From Alphaproteobacteria bacterium (GTDB lineage Bacteria; Myxococcota_A; UBA796; GCA-2862545): a stretch of DNA of 64,000 bases. The stretch lies in the NCBI GenBank assembly GCA_020632925.1, contig JACKER010000027.1:27630-91629 (forward strand), in the 5' to 3' direction. The position numbers and the translations under genes are program-made. Under the pieces are notes generated by a model. It worked only from the letters and a program-made list of their open reading frames with translations, did no database searches and was not told the origin of the DNA. Shown piece after piece: positions 1 through 9,513 of the stretch (positions within the stretch are counted from its first letter, which is position 1; each line of letters starts with the position of its first letter).

Positions 1-549
1 TCGAACGACGGTTGCCGACCGGGGACGTCGGACGCCACCGGCCTGGCCACCGTCGGGAACGTGGAGCCGGACGCGAACATCGTCGTCGACGGCCGCTTCA
101 CCGCGGACGGCGCCTTCGGCTGGTTCACGCTCACGCCCGACATGTGGCAGACGGGCGCGTCGACCGGCGAGCTCGACATCACGCTGCCGACACTGGAGAT
201 CGTGGACGACGGTGTGGTGGCGTCGGCGCTCGGTCCGCTCGAGCTCGACGCGGAGTGGGGCAAGATCGTCCGCTACGGGCAGCTCTCGCCGGATCTGCCG
301 CTGGACGCCTGGCTGGACGCGGTGGTGTCGCGCGATCAGGTGGTGTGGAGTGCCTTCTTCGACGAGGGGCTGCTGGGCGGCGACCTGCACGTCAACGGGG
401 ACCAGCCCATCCCCGAGGACGCCACCCTGGTCTTCGTGCACCAGTCCGACGGCCACGTCGAGGAGATCCCGATCGTGGGCGGCGAGCCGCTCTCGGTGGT
501 GCTCCCGGCGTCCGGGATGTTGGTGCTGTTCGTCGGAGCTGCCGGCTGA
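1..549 (+). CDS. C-terminal part of a secreted or surface protein (5' end outside window)
   Basis: The frame is open from the first base and ends at TGA 547-549, so about 182 residues of a longer protein are seen. The sequence is acidic and rich in short beta-type stretches, with no membrane segment near its end. A GTG at position 61 could be mistaken for a start, but the frame continues upstream of it with similar composition and no good ribosome binding site. I recognise no family. The composition is typical of the secreted beta-rich proteins elsewhere in this window. It is convergent with the next gene, 29 bases away. Confidence 0.6.
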   Translation, partial: SNDGCRPGTSDATGLATVGNVEPDANIVVDGRFTADGAFGWFTLTPDMWQTGASTGELDITLPTLEIVDDGVVASALGPLELDAEWGKIVRYGQLSPDLPLDAWLDAVVSRDQVVWSAFFDEGLLGGDLHVNGDQPIPEDATLVFVHQSDGHVEEIPIVGGEPLSVVLPASGMLVLFVGAAG

Positions 550-578
550 GCCTGTCCCTCCGCGAACGACCGCGCGCT

Positions 579-1520
579 TCAGCGACGGAGCGCCGCGTCG
601 GACCCCAGCGTGGTCGCGAAGGCGTCGCGGAAGGCGGCTGAGGGCGTGGCCCGAGACCCCTCGCGCAGGGCGTCCTCCCACTCGGGTGGCAGGTCGCCGG
701 CGTCCAACACCATCGCGCGCGTGCATCGCTCCCCGGCGAAGAACGCTCCGGGCTCGGGGAGCGAGGACCAGGCCGGTGCCGCCCTCCAGTGCCGGGACGG
801 GGGAGGGCACCAGTCGTCGAGCAGTCCCCCGGCGCCGCGAGTGGCGAGCGCACGCACGAAGCCCACTACCGCCCACTGGTAGTGGTGGTCCCGGGGGAGC
901 TCGGCGAGCCAGCGCGCGCGTCGGCCGACCCACCGACCCCAGGCCGCCTCGTCCAGCCGCCGCAGCACGTCGGGGTGGGCGTGCCCGGCTGCGATCAGCT
1001 CCCAGTCGGGCCGGCGGGTGGCCCGGAGCATGGCGTCCACGAGGTCGTTGGGGCACGCGAGCGCGCTCGATCGGTTCCCGAGGGCCAGCCCGCACACGGC
1101 CAGCGAGTCGGGGCTCTCCAGCGCACGTCCCTCGTCCACCCACCGCACCCAGGCGCCCGCCACCAGACCCTGCCGTGCGATCAGGCGCTCCAGGCCTCGC
1201 TCGACGTGGGCCAGCAGCCGCGTACGTCGGCGGCGCTGGTGCGGCGACACCCCGGGCGGCGGGACCCAGCGAGCGACCGCCTCGCGCAACACCCGAGGAT
1301 CCGCGAAGTGGGCGTCTTCGGGCTCTCCGAGCAGGCGTGCGTGGTGGCGCGCGCGGAGCACGACGCCGTCCACCACGGGGTCGGGTCGAGCCGGGAGCCA
1401 GTGGGGACGCTCGGAGACCGCCTTGCGGAGGTCGAGCGCCAGGCGGTCGTCGTCGATCGCCGCCAGGAACGCGCGCCGGCCGAGCGGCTGGAGGAGGTGT
1501 CGGTACAGAGGGCTCCGCAC
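579..1520 (-). CDS. hypothetical protein, 313 aa, Trp/Arg-rich
   Basis: I do not recognise this protein. The start chosen is GTG at 1520, which gives an N-terminus MRSPLYRHLLQPLGRRAF. The frame is open further upstream, but that part is the shadow of the opposite-strand lipoprotein gene. The protein is rich in Trp, Arg, Leu and Ala, has no signal peptide or membrane segment, and looks helical, possibly a repeat solenoid. It is divergent from the lipoprotein at 1572, so about 50 bases between them must hold both promoters. A cytoplasmic location is inferred. Confidence 0.6.
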   Translation of the reverse strand: MRSPLYRHLLQPLGRRAFLAAIDDDRLALDLRKAVSERPHWLPARPDPVVDGVVLRARHHARLLGEPEDAHFADPRVLREAVARWVPPPGVSPHQRRRRTRLLAHVERGLERLIARQGLVAGAWVRWVDEGRALESPDSLAVCGLALGNRSSALACPNDLVDAMLRATRRPDWELIAAGHAHPDVLRRLDEAAWGRWVGRRARWLAELPRDHHYQWAVVGFVRALATRGAGGLLDDWCPPPSRHWRAAPAWSSLPEPGAFFAGERCTRAMVLDAGDLPPEWEDALREGSRATPSAAFRDAFATTLGSDAALRR

Positions 1521-1571
1521 GCCCCACTGTAGCGCTCGCTCGGAGTCGCGGGTCGCGGTAGGAGGCGGGTC

Positions 1572-2759
1572 ATGCGCCACCGCGTCCCCTTCGCCACCGT
1601 CGTCGTCGCTTCGCTCGCTTGCGGAGGTCTGGGCGAGCAGCAGCCGCCCCCCGACACCGATGGCGTGCCCTCCGTCCCCGCCGAGGCCGAGCCCACGCCT
1701 GGCGTCGTCGTGAGCAGCCTCGTCCCCGAGGACGAGTCCTGCCTGTGGCGGGCGGCGCGCTTCCCGGGTGGCGAGGACGTGGGTGCGCTCGTGCAGCTCG
1801 GCGGTCTCGACTGCCCCGAGACCTGGGTGGGCAGCGCATCGGGCGATCGGGCCGTGCTCCTGTGGGCCACGGGCGGCGCGCTGCGGCTCGGCGACGCGAC
1901 GACACGGCTCCCGGCCCCGCCGGTCGTGCCCGAGGCGGTGGGGCTCGACGGCGAGGTCCCCGTGATGTGCGCCCGGATCGACGCCGAGCTCGTGGAGGAC
2001 GACGGGGAGACGCCGCGGCACTTCCAGGTCGGCAGCGACGCGGTCGAGGCGGAGACGGAGGACGCCGTGGCCCGGTCGTGGCGTCTCGTCGACGGTGCCT
2101 GGACGGAGGGTGCGTTCGCGCCCGTCCACACGGCCGGTGTGCCGCATCCGTGCGCGGCGCTTCCGAAGTTCCCGCGGGAGGGCGTCGCCAGCGGCCCGCC
2201 GGTGCAGGCCGAGCAGGAGGCCTCGGGTGCCGAGGGTGCCGACGCCGAGCAGCTCGAGGCGCTCGACCCCGTGTCCTGGGCGGTGGCCGCGGGGGGGCAG
2301 GTCGCGCTGCATCGCGAGGCCGTCGAGAGCGGCTTCGTCGATGGACCACCGGTCGCGTGGCGGGTGGGCGGCGGCGACTGGGCGCTCGTCGACGGCGTCG
2401 AGGGGGCGGTCGTCCAGGTCCGTGGCCCCTGGCTGTTCGTGTCCACGAAGGCCCGCAGCCGTCTGCTGGACGCGCGGACCGGCGAGGAGGCGTGGTTCTC
2501 GCCCGGCTGGGGCGTGCTCGTCCCGGACGACGTCGTCGGTCGCGAGCGGGAGCCGTCGACAGACCTCGAGGAGGAGCTGCGCGAGCCCGAAGCCGCCGCG
2601 TCCACGAGCCCCGAGCCCGCGGTGGCAGCGCCCGCTCCGGCAGCGCCCGCTCCGACGCCGGCCTCCTCCTCGCCGCCCGCGATGCGCGCGAAGGCGCCGG
2701 GGGCGATGCGCCCGGGGACGAAGGCCAAGGTCAAGCGCGTCCAGCCGGTGCCGCACTGA
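1572..2759 (+). CDS. putative lipoprotein, 395 aa, Pro/Ala-rich tail
   Basis: The N-terminus MRHRVPFATVVVASLACGG is a short positively charged leader with a lipobox (SLAC), so a lipoprotein anchored near residue 17 is expected. The body is acidic with beta-type segments and several Cys residues. Residues ~335-395 form a Pro/Ala/Glu then basic tail, a likely cell-wall or outer-envelope spanning linker. No enzymatic motif is visible. Its stop TGA overlaps the ATG of the next gene by one base (2759), so the two are translationally coupled. Confidence 0.75.
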   Translation: MRHRVPFATVVVASLACGGLGEQQPPPDTDGVPSVPAEAEPTPGVVVSSLVPEDESCLWRAARFPGGEDVGALVQLGGLDCPETWVGSASGDRAVLLWATGGALRLGDATTRLPAPPVVPEAVGLDGEVPVMCARIDAELVEDDGETPRHFQVGSDAVEAETEDAVARSWRLVDGAWTEGAFAPVHTAGVPHPCAALPKFPREGVASGPPVQAEQEASGAEGADAEQLEALDPVSWAVAAGGQVALHREAVESGFVDGPPVAWRVGGGDWALVDGVEGAVVQVRGPWLFVSTKARSRLLDARTGEEAWFSPGWGVLVPDDVVGREREPSTDLEEELREPEAAASTSPEPAVAAPAPAAPAPTPASSSPPAMRAKAPGAMRPGTKAKVKRVQPVPH

Positions 2760-3268
2760 TGGGCGACTGGAACCGGCCGCTGACCGAGGAGGAGCGCGCG
2801 TGGATCGCGTCCGCGCGCCAGACCACGCACACCCTGTACGAAGGCCGGACCACCCCGCACCGCAGCTGCGGGATCGCGATGGCCGAGACGTACGGCCGGC
2901 CCACGGCGGCGTACCAGGCGCTGCGACGAGGCGGGATCACCGGGTGCGGGGAGTGCGGTGTGATCGTGGGCGCGCGGCTGGTCCTCGGCGAGATCTTCGG
3001 CGATCCCGATCCGACCGGACCTACGACGCCTGCGCTGCTCACCGCGATGACCGAGCTCGAGGCGCGCTGGCGCGATCGGATGGACCGCGGTCCGGCGCCG
3101 GGCACCGACATCGTCTGCAACACGCTGACCAGCCCCTACGCGGACTTCCGCGGACCCGAGCGCGCCGGCTTCTGTACGCGGTTGTCCGCCGACATCAGCG
3201 AGCTGCTGGCCGAGGTGATCGTGCGCAACGGCGGGATGGCCCTCGCCGCCGGCGGCCGCCCCGAATAG
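2759..3268 (+). CDS. C_GCAxxG_C_C family redox-type protein
   Basis: 169 residues starting at the ATG that overlaps the upstream stop codon. Residues ~35-80 match the layout of the C_GCAxxG_C_C family: a conserved Cys (HRSCGIAMAETYG), a helix, then GITGCGECGVIVGARLVLGEI, a small cysteine cluster followed by a helix. Two further Cys (near 120 and 139) fit the two trailing C positions of the family name. Members are thought to be small redox or metal-binding proteins, but no specific reaction is established. There is no signal peptide, so it is probably cytoplasmic even though the coupled partner is a lipoprotein. Confidence 0.7.
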   Translation: MGDWNRPLTEEERAWIASARQTTHTLYEGRTTPHRSCGIAMAETYGRPTAAYQALRRGGITGCGECGVIVGARLVLGEIFGDPDPTGPTTPALLTAMTELEARWRDRMDRGPAPGTDIVCNTLTSPYADFRGPERAGFCTRLSADISELLAEVIVRNGGMALAAGGRPE

Positions 3269-3292
3269 CAGCAGGCCCCAAAGGAAGGCCTC

Positions 3293-4570
3293 GTGGTCAC
3301 CCTGGTCGTCGGTCTGTTCGTCGTCGGGTACCTCGCGATCGCGTTCGAGCACCCGATCCAGGTCAACAAGGCAGCGTCGGCGCTGCTCACCGGGGTCCTC
3401 ACGTGGACGACCTACGCCCTGCTCGGCGAGCACGGCGCGCAGGAGCACCTGGCCGAGCACGTCGGTGAGATCGCGCAGATCCTGTTCTTCCTGATCGGTG
3501 CGATGACCATCGTGGAGCTGATCGACGCCCACGACGGCTTCCAGGCCATCGTCGACGTGATCGCGACGCGCAGCAAGCCGCGGTTGGTCGCGCTGATGAC
3601 CGTCGTGACCTTCTTCCTGTCGTCGGTCATCGACAACCTGACCACCACCATCGTGATGGTGTCGCTGCTCCGCAAGATCCTCGGCGATCGCGAAGAGCGG
3701 ATGCTGATCGTGGGGCTCGTGGTGGTCGCGGCGAACGCCGGTGGCGCCTGGAGCCCGATCGGCGACGTGACGACGACGATGCTGTGGATCGGGGGGCAGA
3801 TCACGGTCGCCGCGCTGGTGGAGCACACCTTCCTCGCGTCGGTCGTGTGCGCGGCGTTGCCGGCGATCGCGGTCGCGATGCGGCTGAAGGGCCCGATCGT
3901 GGGACCCGAGGACCCGCAGCAGAACCAGAACTACACCCGCAGCGCGCTCGAGCGGAACGTCGTGCTGGGCCTCGGCATCGGCAGCCTGCTGTTCGTGCCG
4001 GTGTTCAAGACGATGACGCACCTGCCGCCGTTCATGGGCATGCTCTGCGGCCTGGGCGTCATGTGGGTCGTGACCGAGCTGATCCACAGCGGCAAGGACG
4101 AGGCCGAGAAGGGCCTGCTCTCCGTGAACCACGCGCTGCGAAAGATCGACACGCCCTCGATGCTGTTCTTCCTCGGCATCCTGCTCGCGGTCGGCGCGCT
4201 CGAGTCGGTCGAGGTGCTGCACGGCGTCGCCGGCTGGCTCGACCGGACCATCGGGAACGCGGACATCGTGAACATCGTCATCGGCCTGCTGTCGGCGGTG
4301 ATCGACAACGTCCCGCTGGTGGCGGCCGCGATGGGCATGTACACGCTCGAGCAGTTCCCGCAGGACGACACGTTCTGGGTGTTCCTGGCCTACTGCGCGG
4401 GGACGGGCGGCAGCGCGCTCATCATCGGCAGCGCGGCGGGCGTCGCCGCGATGGGGCTCGAGCACATCGCGTTCGGGTGGTACCTCAAGCGCGTGTCGGG
4501 CCTCGCGCTCCTCGGCTACCTCGGCGGGGCCGCGGTCTTCCTGCTCCAGCGCTTCCTCGTCGGCGGCTGA
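3293..4570 (+). CDS. nhaD: NhaD-like Na+/H+ antiporter (ion transporter superfamily)
   Basis: 425 residues with about a dozen hydrophobic segments spread over the whole length. It has the hallmarks of NhaD: a first half with VIDNLTTTIVMVSLLRKI and GGAWSPIGDVTTTMLW, and a second half with a matching VIDNVPLVAAAMGMY, the two inverted DN-containing re-entrant loops of this superfamily. It would exchange Na+ (or Li+) for protons across the cytoplasmic membrane. Start: GTG 3293 preceded by AAGGAAGG. It begins 24 bases after the redox-type gene and may share its transcript. Its last 55 bases overlap the convergent phosphoesterase gene. Confidence 0.88.
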   Translation: MVTLVVGLFVVGYLAIAFEHPIQVNKAASALLTGVLTWTTYALLGEHGAQEHLAEHVGEIAQILFFLIGAMTIVELIDAHDGFQAIVDVIATRSKPRLVALMTVVTFFLSSVIDNLTTTIVMVSLLRKILGDREERMLIVGLVVVAANAGGAWSPIGDVTTTMLWIGGQITVAALVEHTFLASVVCAALPAIAVAMRLKGPIVGPEDPQQNQNYTRSALERNVVLGLGIGSLLFVPVFKTMTHLPPFMGMLCGLGVMWVVTELIHSGKDEAEKGLLSVNHALRKIDTPSMLFFLGILLAVGALESVEVLHGVAGWLDRTIGNADIVNIVIGLLSAVIDNVPLVAAAMGMYTLEQFPQDDTFWVFLAYCAGTGGSALIIGSAAGVAAMGLEHIAFGWYLKRVSGLALLGYLGGAAVFLLQRFLVGG

Positions 4571-7500
4571 CGCCGGAGGAGCGGGAGCAGCCCGAGCAGC
4601 ACGAGCGTCCCCGTGGCGGACCCCGCGCTGCGACACCCGCAGGCGGACACGTCGCCGCGATCGAACCGATCGTCGGGGGCCGCGCCGCGTTCGGCCACGA
4701 TCATCGCGAAGGTCTGGAGGGTGACGCCGCCGTCGCCGTCGTCCGCCTCGATCTGGAAGGGGGTCGCGCGGCCCGGCTCCTCGGGCGCCTTCCAGTGCAC
4801 CACGCCGTCCTCGGTGAGCGAGGCGTCGCCCGGCGCGGCCAGGCGCAGGTGGACGTCGTCGGTGTCGCGCACCACGACCTGGTAGTCCATGCGCGCGCCC
4901 GGCTCGATCAGCACGCGTCCGGGGAAGCTCTCGAAGACCGGCGCGAGGTTGTTCACTTCGACCTCGAACAGCTGCGACTCGCCCTGCCCCTCGTCGTCGG
5001 TCACGGTCAGGCCGACGAGCCAGTGTCCGTCGTCGTCCCAGGCGTGCTCGACCTCGTCGCCGACCAGGGTGGTGCCGTCGCCGAAGCTCCAGGTGGCGGT
5101 GACCACGTCGTCCACGCCGGGATCGATCGCGTGCACGCGGAACACCTGGGCCACGCCCTCGTCGACGACCGACGGCGCGAAGAGCGTACGGATCGACGGC
5201 GCCACGTTCGAGAGCACGAGGTCCACGGTCTGCGACACGAGCCCGCCGTCGCCGTCCTCCACGTAGACCCGCACCGGCCAGGGACCCTGGTCGGGGAACA
5301 CGTGGACCACCTGCTCGCCGACCTCGCGGGGTGACCCGTCGCGGAAGTCCCAGGTCACGACGAGCACGTCACCGGTGCCCGGATCGCTCGCGAAGGCCTC
5401 GAAGGTGATGGCGGCGCCCTCCTCGAGGGGCCCGGTCGTGACGACGTCGTCGATCGCCGGCGGCGCGTTGGCGACGTCGATCGTGGCGAACGCGACCGCG
5501 GAGGCGCCCTGGTCGTCCTCGAGCGTGACGGTCACCGGGATGGCCCCCGAGTCGGGGAAGGTACGGAGGATCGAGGATCCGACCTCGACGTCGCCGCCGC
5601 CGAAGTCCCAGGTGACCGTGAACGGGTCGTACCCGGGGTCGGAGGCGATGGCGGTGATGCGGACCGGCGTCCCCTCGATGGCGCCGGGGGCGTCGACGCT
5701 GGTGAGCGCGGGCGGGGCGTTGGCCACGTCGATCGGGAGCTGTCCCTCGGCGATGCGGCCCGCGTCGTCGGTGACCGTGAGCTGGGCGACGTGGGTGCCG
5801 TCGTCGAAGAAGGTGACGTTGACGACGTCGCCGTCGTAGCGGTCGCCGTCGACCATCCAGACGTAGGTGAGCGGGTCGTTGCCGGGGTCGGACGCGATGG
5901 CGGTGAGGGTCACGGGGGTGCCCTCGACGGCCCCGGCGCTCGCGAACAGGTCGTCGATGACGGGTGCGCCGTTGTCGATGTTGACGGTGAGCGTGTCGGT
6001 GGCGGTGCCCCCGCCGGTGTCGGTCGCGGTGACGGTGACGGTGTACCGGCCCTCCGAGGTCCACGCGTGGGTGGCGGCGTTGCCCACGTCGTCGGGGGTG
6101 CCGTCGCCCCAGTCCCAGCGGTAGTCGGTGACCGGGTTGCCGTCGGGCTGGATGGCGAGGACCGAGTAGGACAGGACCTCGGCCTCCATCGCGAGCACGC
6201 CGCCCTGCAGATCGACGATGGTGGTCACGCCCTTGTGCAGGGCGAAAGTGTCCTGGACGATGCCCTGGTCGTCGAGGAAGCGGCCCGTCAGCTCGAGCCC
6301 GTCGACGTCGAGGACCAGCGAGCCGAGCGCCGAGAGCGAGACCTTCATCACCGGGTGGTCGAGCGGACCCCAGGACGCCTGGCCACTGCTCCCGGCGACG
6401 ACCTCGATCGTGCCCTCGTGCCCGACCAGGTCCGGCGGCCACTTGGTGTACGGCCCGTCGCCGGCGGGGTCACCGTCGTGGTCCTGCAGGATCTGCTCGG
6501 GCAACAGCTCGTCGCTCGTGCCATACGCCCCGTCGATCAGGAAGCTGCGCTCGTAGCTGTGGCTGTGGCCGGTGAGCACGAGGTCCACGCCGGCGTCCTC
6601 GAGGATCGGCAGCAGGTTCTCCCGCATCTCGACCATCTCGCGCTCGCGGTCGCTGTCGTGGCTCCCTTTGGAGTAGGGCGGGTGGTGGAAGATGGCGATG
6701 AGCCAGTCGGCGTTGGTGGCCGCCAGATCGGCCTGGAGCCAGGTGGCCATCGCGGCGGTGGGCGAGCGGTCGGAGTGGTAGCTGTCGAGGTCCACGACGT
6801 GGACGTTGCCGTGGTCGAAGCTCCAGTAGGCTTCCGTGCCCGAGGGGACGCCGCCCGACTCGGCCGCCGCGGGCCACGAGAACAGGTCGAAGTAGGGGCC
6901 GGTCTGCGTGTCGGAGTACGCGCTGTACCCGTCGTGGTTGCCGAGCGCGGCCCACAGCGGCACCTGGCGCAGCATCTCCGGGTAGAACGCGAAGACCGCC
7001 TCGTCGTACTCGCTCTCGGTCCCAGACCCGTAGGCGTTGTCGCCGAGCATCAGCCAGACCTGGGTGTAGAGCGGATCGGGCGCGAGTGTGTAGTAGGCGT
7101 CCCGGACGGCGGCCGCGTCGGCGTTCGCGGTGCCGCTGTCGCCGAGGACCCAGAACCTGAGCGGGACCTGGGCCCCGGTGGCCGGCGGGGTGTGGAGGAC
7201 GTGCTGGGGGTCGGCGCCCTCGAGCACGCCCGCGGTCGGGTGGGCGACGGCGTAGGCCACGTCGGTGTCCGCGGTCCACCCATCGATACGGATCTCGTGC
7301 TCGAAGCCGATGACCCCGTCGCGCCGGACGTGGGTGAGGCTCAGCGGGGTCGCTCCCCAGCGCAGCTCGCCCTCGCCGGGGCCGTCCGTCTTCCAGCGCA
7401 CCAGGACGCCCTGCGGGGTGGGCTGCTGGAGGAAGGGTCCCCGGACGATGGCGGTGGGGCCGTTCCAACCGCTGATCCCGAGGTCCATGACGAGATCGTT

Positions 7501-8007
7501 GCTCGTGGGGCCCTGGTTGTGGACCTCGACGGCGACCACGTTGGTGCCCGCCTGGAGCACGCCGTCGGGGATCACGACCTGGAGGTACTCGTCCTGCGCG
7601 GTCCCGTAGACGCCGGTGGTGGCGTACGACAGCGCGGTGGCGCCGACGGCGAGGTTGTCGCGGAGGACCTCCACCCCGTTCACGTAGACCGCGGCGCCGT
7701 CGTCGCGACGCAGGGAGAGCGAGGAGGCCTCGAACACACTCGGGTCGGCGACGGTGAACGTGGTGCGGAACCAGCTCGTCGGGTACCGGTCGAGGGGATC
7801 GGGGCCGTAGCCGATGGTGGTGGTGAGCGGCAGCAGCCCGTAGCCGAGGGGTGCCGGGCCGCTCGCCCAGGCGCTGTCGTCGTAGGCGGGCTGCTCCCAG
7901 CCGGGCCCGGGGTCGACGCCGGTGTCGAGGTACCGCCACGGGTCGCCGCGGGGGAGCAGCGGGGTCTCGCCGGCGTGAGCGGCCAGGGCCAGCAGCAGCG
8001 GGTTCAC
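4516..8007 (-). CDS. purple-acid-phosphatase-like metallophosphoesterase with PKD repeats and MYXO-CTERM-like anchor
   Basis: 1163 residues from GTG 8007, overlapping the upstream stop (GTGA). Order: signal peptide (1-13); galactose-binding-like beta domain (~20-180); fibronectin-like phosphatase N-domain (~185-275); calcineurin-type phosphoesterase (~285-490) with all metal motifs visible: LGDSG (288-292), GDN (322-324), GNHD (356-359), HHPP (~441), GHSHSYERS (480-488). Then come about five PKD domains (WDWGDGTP, YVWMVDGD, VTWDFGGGD, VTWDFRDGS, ATWSFGDGT), a cadherin-like stretch, and a tail with CGC, a hydrophobic helix and RR, typical of MYXO-CTERM sorting. It is likely a surface-anchored phosphohydrolase, substrate unknown. 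The 3' end overlaps the antiporter gene by 55 bases. Confidence 0.9.
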   Translation of the reverse strand: MNPLLLALAAHAGETPLLPRGDPWRYLDTGVDPGPGWEQPAYDDSAWASGPAPLGYGLLPLTTTIGYGPDPLDRYPTSWFRTTFTVADPSVFEASSLSLRRDDGAAVYVNGVEVLRDNLAVGATALSYATTGVYGTAQDEYLQVVIPDGVLQAGTNVVAVEVHNQGPTSNDLVMDLGISGWNGPTAIVRGPFLQQPTPQGVLVRWKTDGPGEGELRWGATPLSLTHVRRDGVIGFEHEIRIDGWTADTDVAYAVAHPTAGVLEGADPQHVLHTPPATGAQVPLRFWVLGDSGTANADAAAVRDAYYTLAPDPLYTQVWLMLGDNAYGSGTESEYDEAVFAFYPEMLRQVPLWAALGNHDGYSAYSDTQTGPYFDLFSWPAAAESGGVPSGTEAYWSFDHGNVHVVDLDSYHSDRSPTAAMATWLQADLAATNADWLIAIFHHPPYSKGSHDSDREREMVEMRENLLPILEDAGVDLVLTGHSHSYERSFLIDGAYGTSDELLPEQILQDHDGDPAGDGPYTKWPPDLVGHEGTIEVVAGSSGQASWGPLDHPVMKVSLSALGSLVLDVDGLELTGRFLDDQGIVQDTFALHKGVTTIVDLQGGVLAMEAEVLSYSVLAIQPDGNPVTDYRWDWGDGTPDDVGNAATHAWTSEGRYTVTVTATDTGGGTATDTLTVNIDNGAPVIDDLFASAGAVEGTPVTLTAIASDPGNDPLTYVWMVDGDRYDGDVVNVTFFDDGTHVAQLTVTDDAGRIAEGQLPIDVANAPPALTSVDAPGAIEGTPVRITAIASDPGYDPFTVTWDFGGGDVEVGSSILRTFPDSGAIPVTVTLEDDQGASAVAFATIDVANAPPAIDDVVTTGPLEEGAAITFEAFASDPGTGDVLVVTWDFRDGSPREVGEQVVHVFPDQGPWPVRVYVEDGDGGLVSQTVDLVLSNVAPSIRTLFAPSVVDEGVAQVFRVHAIDPGVDDVVTATWSFGDGTTLVGDEVEHAWDDDGHWLVGLTVTDDEGQGESQLFEVEVNNLAPVFESFPGRVLIEPGARMDYQVVVRDTDDVHLRLAAPGDASLTEDGVVHWKAPEEPGRATPFQIEADDGDGGVTLQTFAMIVAERGAAPDDRFDRGDVSACGCRSAGSATGTLVLLGLLPLLRRQPPTRKRWSRKTAAPPR

Positions 8008-8621
8008 CACCCCTCGATCTCCGCCCGGCGTTCCCACCAGGTCGGGGTGTCGGGCATGGCGTCGAGGCGCCCGAGGGCGGACTCGGGTCGACCGAGGGCG
8101 AGCTCGAGGGCAACGGCGCGGTCGACGACGGCGGGGGCGGTCAGGCCGCTGTCGTCGAGGGCAGCGAGCGCGGCCTCGGGGTCGCCCTGACGCTCGAGCA
8201 GGGTGGCGACGAGGAGCACGTCGTCGGGCGAGGGTGCGCGAGAGGTGGCGATGGCGCGGCGGAGGTCGCCGATGGCGTCCGCGGTCATCCCGAGGTCGGC
8301 GCGGGCGTGCGCCCTCGCGGCGAGCGCTCCGGCGTGGTCGGGGAGGACCTTCAGGACGGCGTCGAGCTGGACGAGGGCGTCGGCGGGGCGGGGTCCGGCG
8401 AGGAGCAGCCCGCGCGAGAGCGCGAGCTCGACGGGGGAGGCGCCGCAGGCCTCGGCGCGACCGACCGCCTCGAGGGCCTCGTCGGTGCGCCGTTCGTCGG
8501 CCAGCGCCCGCGCACGCTCGAGCCACAGGCCGGGCTCGCAGGCGGAGAGCTCGTGCAGGCGCGCGTCCATGCGCTCGTCCGCCCCGGGGTGGGCGGCGGC
8601 GACGGCGAGCGCCCACCACAT
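8004..8621 (-). CDS. TPR-like periplasmic protein
   Basis: 205 residues from ATG 8621, which overlaps by one base the stop of the upstream lipoprotein gene. The N-terminus MWWALAVAAAHPGADER reads as a short signal peptide. The rest consists of paired Ala/Leu helices such as ALAARAHARADLGMTADAIGDLRRAI, a tetratricopeptide-like solenoid. It is the middle gene of a three-gene overlapping unit ending in the phosphoesterase, which suggests a scaffold or partner role for the secreted products. No catalytic motif is seen. Confidence 0.75.
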   Translation of the reverse strand: MWWALAVAAAHPGADERMDARLHELSACEPGLWLERARALADERRTDEALEAVGRAEACGASPVELALSRGLLLAGPRPADALVQLDAVLKVLPDHAGALAARAHARADLGMTADAIGDLRRAIATSRAPSPDDVLLVATLLERQGDPEAALAALDDSGLTAPAVVDRAVALELALGRPESALGRLDAMPDTPTWWERRAEIEGW

Positions 8622-9130
8622 CAGGGATTGCTCTCGAGCTCTAGCGGGAACGCGCCCAGGTCGGCCTCCAGGTCCCCACCATAGATCGCGTTGTAGAGCA
8701 GCGGGTTGATCGCGAGCTCGCCGTACTCGCCCGGACGCTCGCCGACGAGGACGTAGTTGAGGATCAGGCCCCAACAATCCTCGACGGACGTCACGGGGTG
8801 GAGCGAGAGGGTCATGTACCCGGCGGCGTCGGTGGTGCCGTCGGCGATGACGTTGCCGATGGTCCAGCCGCGGTCCACGACCCACACGTGGGTGTTGGGC
8901 GCGGGCTGACCGTTGGCGCCCATGGCGTACCCGGTGAGCGTGACGTCCCAGGTCGTGACCTCGCCGCACGCACCGCTGGTGTCGGTGTCGGCGTCCGAGT
9001 CGGCATCGGTGTCCGCGTCGGTGTCGGTGTCGGTGTCGGCCTCGTCGGTGTCGGTCTCGTACGTGTCGACGTCCGAGCCGGCGCAAGCGAGGAGCAGGAG
9101 GAGACTGGAGTGGAGCAGGTGGTGTCGCAT
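8621..9130 (-). CDS. putative lipoprotein with Asp/Thr-rich linker
   Basis: 169 residues from ATG 9130. A leader MRHHLLHSSLLLLLACAGS with a clear lipobox (LLAC) is followed by a low-complexity DT/DA repeat (~residues 26-52), probably a flexible acidic spacer that may bind cations. A compact domain with two Cys follows. It is the first gene of the unit 9130 to 4516. The promoter must lie within the ~140 bases between its start and the repeat element at 9270. Function unknown. Confidence 0.75.
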   Translation of the reverse strand: MRHHLLHSSLLLLLACAGSDVDTYETDTDEADTDTDTDADTDADSDADTDTSGACGEVTTWDVTLTGYAMGANGQPAPNTHVWVVDRGWTIGNVIADGTTDAAGYMTLSLHPVTSVEDCWGLILNYVLVGERPGEYGELAINPLLYNAIYGGDLEADLGAFPLELESNP

Positions 9131-9269
9131 GGACGGCACGTAGCTCGAGGCTGATTCTCCCCATCGTATCAGCTCGTGTCTTCCCGTTACCGGCTTCCCC
9201 TCATCTCCGGCTGCGCTTCGCTCCGCCTCCTCGGGCGGCCGCCCTTGGCGACTTCCCCGTCTCATTGGT

Positions 9270-9513
9270 CCAGGTGTCAGGACGTGATCGTTGATCATTT
9301 CCTGGACGAATCGCAGCGTTGTTCCGTCGCGGCAGTCCAGTCGCGGCAGTCCAGGTGTCAGGACGTGATCGTTGATCATTTCCTGGACGAATCGCGGCGT
9401 TGTTCCGTGTCGTGGTGTCGGTGGGCTGGAACGGGCGGTCTGCCGTCCAGGTTGTCCAGGTGTCAGGACGTGATCGTTGATCATTTCCTGGACGAATCGT
9501 GGCGTTGTTCCGT
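9270..9513 (+). repeat. left terminal repeats L1-L3
   Basis: Copies at 9270-9327, 9351-9408 and 9456-9513, each 58 bases, nearly identical (they differ mainly around the CGAATCG[C/T][A/G]G segment). Spacers are 23 and 47 bases and unrelated in length. Each contains the palindrome TGATCA. Confidence 0.9.

Noticed and set aside
1181..4636. very long minus-strand open frame
   Set aside because: Composition is Arg/His/Asp repeats, the shadow of well-recognised genes on the plus strand in a high-GC genome. The same applies to other overlong frames that cross several genes.
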